The translations under genes and the position numbers were made by a program. This document shows positions 63,339-64,000 of a DNA stretch of 64,000 nt, piece by piece; within the stretch, counting starts at the first letter, position 1; each line of letters starts with the position of its first letter. Source of the stretch: Hippasteria phrygiana (Eukaryota; Echinodermata; Asteroidea; Valvatida; Goniasteridae). The notes under the pieces are model-generated. The model was not told the origin of the DNA. It saw only the letters and a program-made list of their open reading frames with translations, and made no database searches. The DNA is taken from contig JAZGUH010000186.1 of assembly GCA_037893225.1 (NCBI GenBank), positions 868,001-932,000 on the forward strand. Reading direction: 5' to 3'.

Positions 63339-63548
63339 ATATACGTGCTTAGTCAATGGGGTTGGGTTATAGGCCTATTAAAGGAACAATAGGAAACACA
63401 AAGCATTGTCCTCGGAAGTATTGGGAAAGTACGACTATGTGTACATGTTACATCCAGTCGTGTTTTCCCTATACTTCCAGAGGACAATGCTTTGTGTTTC
63501 CTATTGTTCCTTTAATATAACCCAACCCCATGGACTAAGCACATATTA
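63339..63548. repeat. Long foldback, arms about 75-80 bp
   Basis: The left arm (to 63418: TTAAAGGAACAATAGGAAAC, ACAAAGCATTGTCCT) and the right arm (from about 63468) are near-perfect complements, with a loop of roughly 50 bases. A few single-base or short gaps (GGCCTA in the left arm only, one T in the right arm). It is either a small MITE or a long hairpin RNA source. Confidence 0.8.
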
Positions 63549-63549
63549 T

Positions 63550-64000
63550 GTCCGAGGACCGATTTTAACAAAAGACCAACTCCCGAGGACAAGAAAGGTT
63601 CCTTTGTATTTTCTTTCTCCTCTTGTCCTAGTATTAGGCATGTCAAGCGCATCGTGATTCATTTCCGATAATGTCCGGTATGCGAAACAAAACGGCTAGT
63701 AAAAGCTCACTTTTCTAACGCAAAATTTTTATTTTTGGGGCTGATATTACCAAACTTTTTAGAAAACTACTTATTCAACATTTTCCCGAGGTTTTAGGAA
63801 TGTACCTTCATTGGAAGTACGTTAATTAAGTTTTAATACTTCGCGAAGCGATGCGCAACTTCCGATTGTCGCAAAATGGCGGAGTGCACTCCTTCTCACA
63901 AAACTCAATAAAAAGTTGTGATGGCGCCACCAATTGGCAACAAATTTGGTATCAATGGAAAGCTTAGGACGCATGCGCATTAAATCCGATGTCGTTTTGG
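63550..64000. other. No supported gene
   Basis: AT-rich. CGCAAAATGGCGGAGTGCAC at 63871-63890 contains a YY1-type word followed by only a short open frame. Confidence 0.4.

Overview
The window comes from an invertebrate animal genome. Most of it is transposon-derived DNA, with a few exons of host genes between the elements. Evidence for a metazoan: spliced exons in consistent phase, a zinc-finger exon recognisable as metal-response transcription factor 1 (MTF1), a CR1-type LINE carrying a 2A-like NPGP peptide, L1/Tx1-type LINEs, tRNA-derived SINEs, foldback MITEs, and a decayed Polinton/adintovirus-like provirus. An amphioxus, echinoderm or other marine invertebrate would fit. I cannot fix the species from sequence alone.

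Layout. 1-14440: two L1/Tx1-clade LINEs in direct head-to-tail tandem, both on the minus strand. Copy A has an intact ORF1 and an ORF2 broken by a homopolymer expansion. Copy B has a frameshifted ORF1 and an ORF2 extended to 1765 codons by a perfect in-frame 1401-bp tandem duplication. 14440-19820: MITEs, a minisatellite, a roughly 79-bp satellite and a decayed coding fragment. 19827-27237: three plus-strand exons, in phase, encoding the C-terminal end of a DUF4806-like protein; a minus-strand CR1 LINE sits in the first visible intron and two MITEs in the second. 27600-38160: foldback MITEs, more of the 79-bp satellite, SINEs, a 3-kb AACGTT-rich composite array and duplicated segments. 38163-41535: a 5'-truncated Gypsy/Ty3 element on the minus strand with its LTR and an unusual zinc-finger ORF, abutting a C2H2-protein fragment (to 42030). 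42031-46300: repeats and one likely SAM-domain first exon.

46480-55180: the main find is a decayed protein-primed-polymerase dsDNA virus or transposon of the Polinton/adintovirus type. In order it has a broken major capsid gene, an intact A32/FtsK-like packaging ATPase, several structural or membrane-type proteins, an acidic gene on the opposite strand, and a truncated type-B DNA polymerase with an endonuclease VII-like zinc motif. No integrase is visible. Almost every gene end or gene boundary carries an inverted repeat, including a perfect 40-bp palindrome between convergent genes. This suggests a hairpin-based 3'-end signal similar to that described for mimiviruses.

55611-64000: the first recognisable coding exon of MTF1 on the plus strand, ending in a consensus donor, followed by more than 7.6 kb of apparent intron. 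That intron holds a 3.5-kb element with 30-bp terminal inverted repeats, THAP-like fragments, minisatellites and a long foldback near the end. Positions of element ends are estimates by eye. No alignment or folding program was run.
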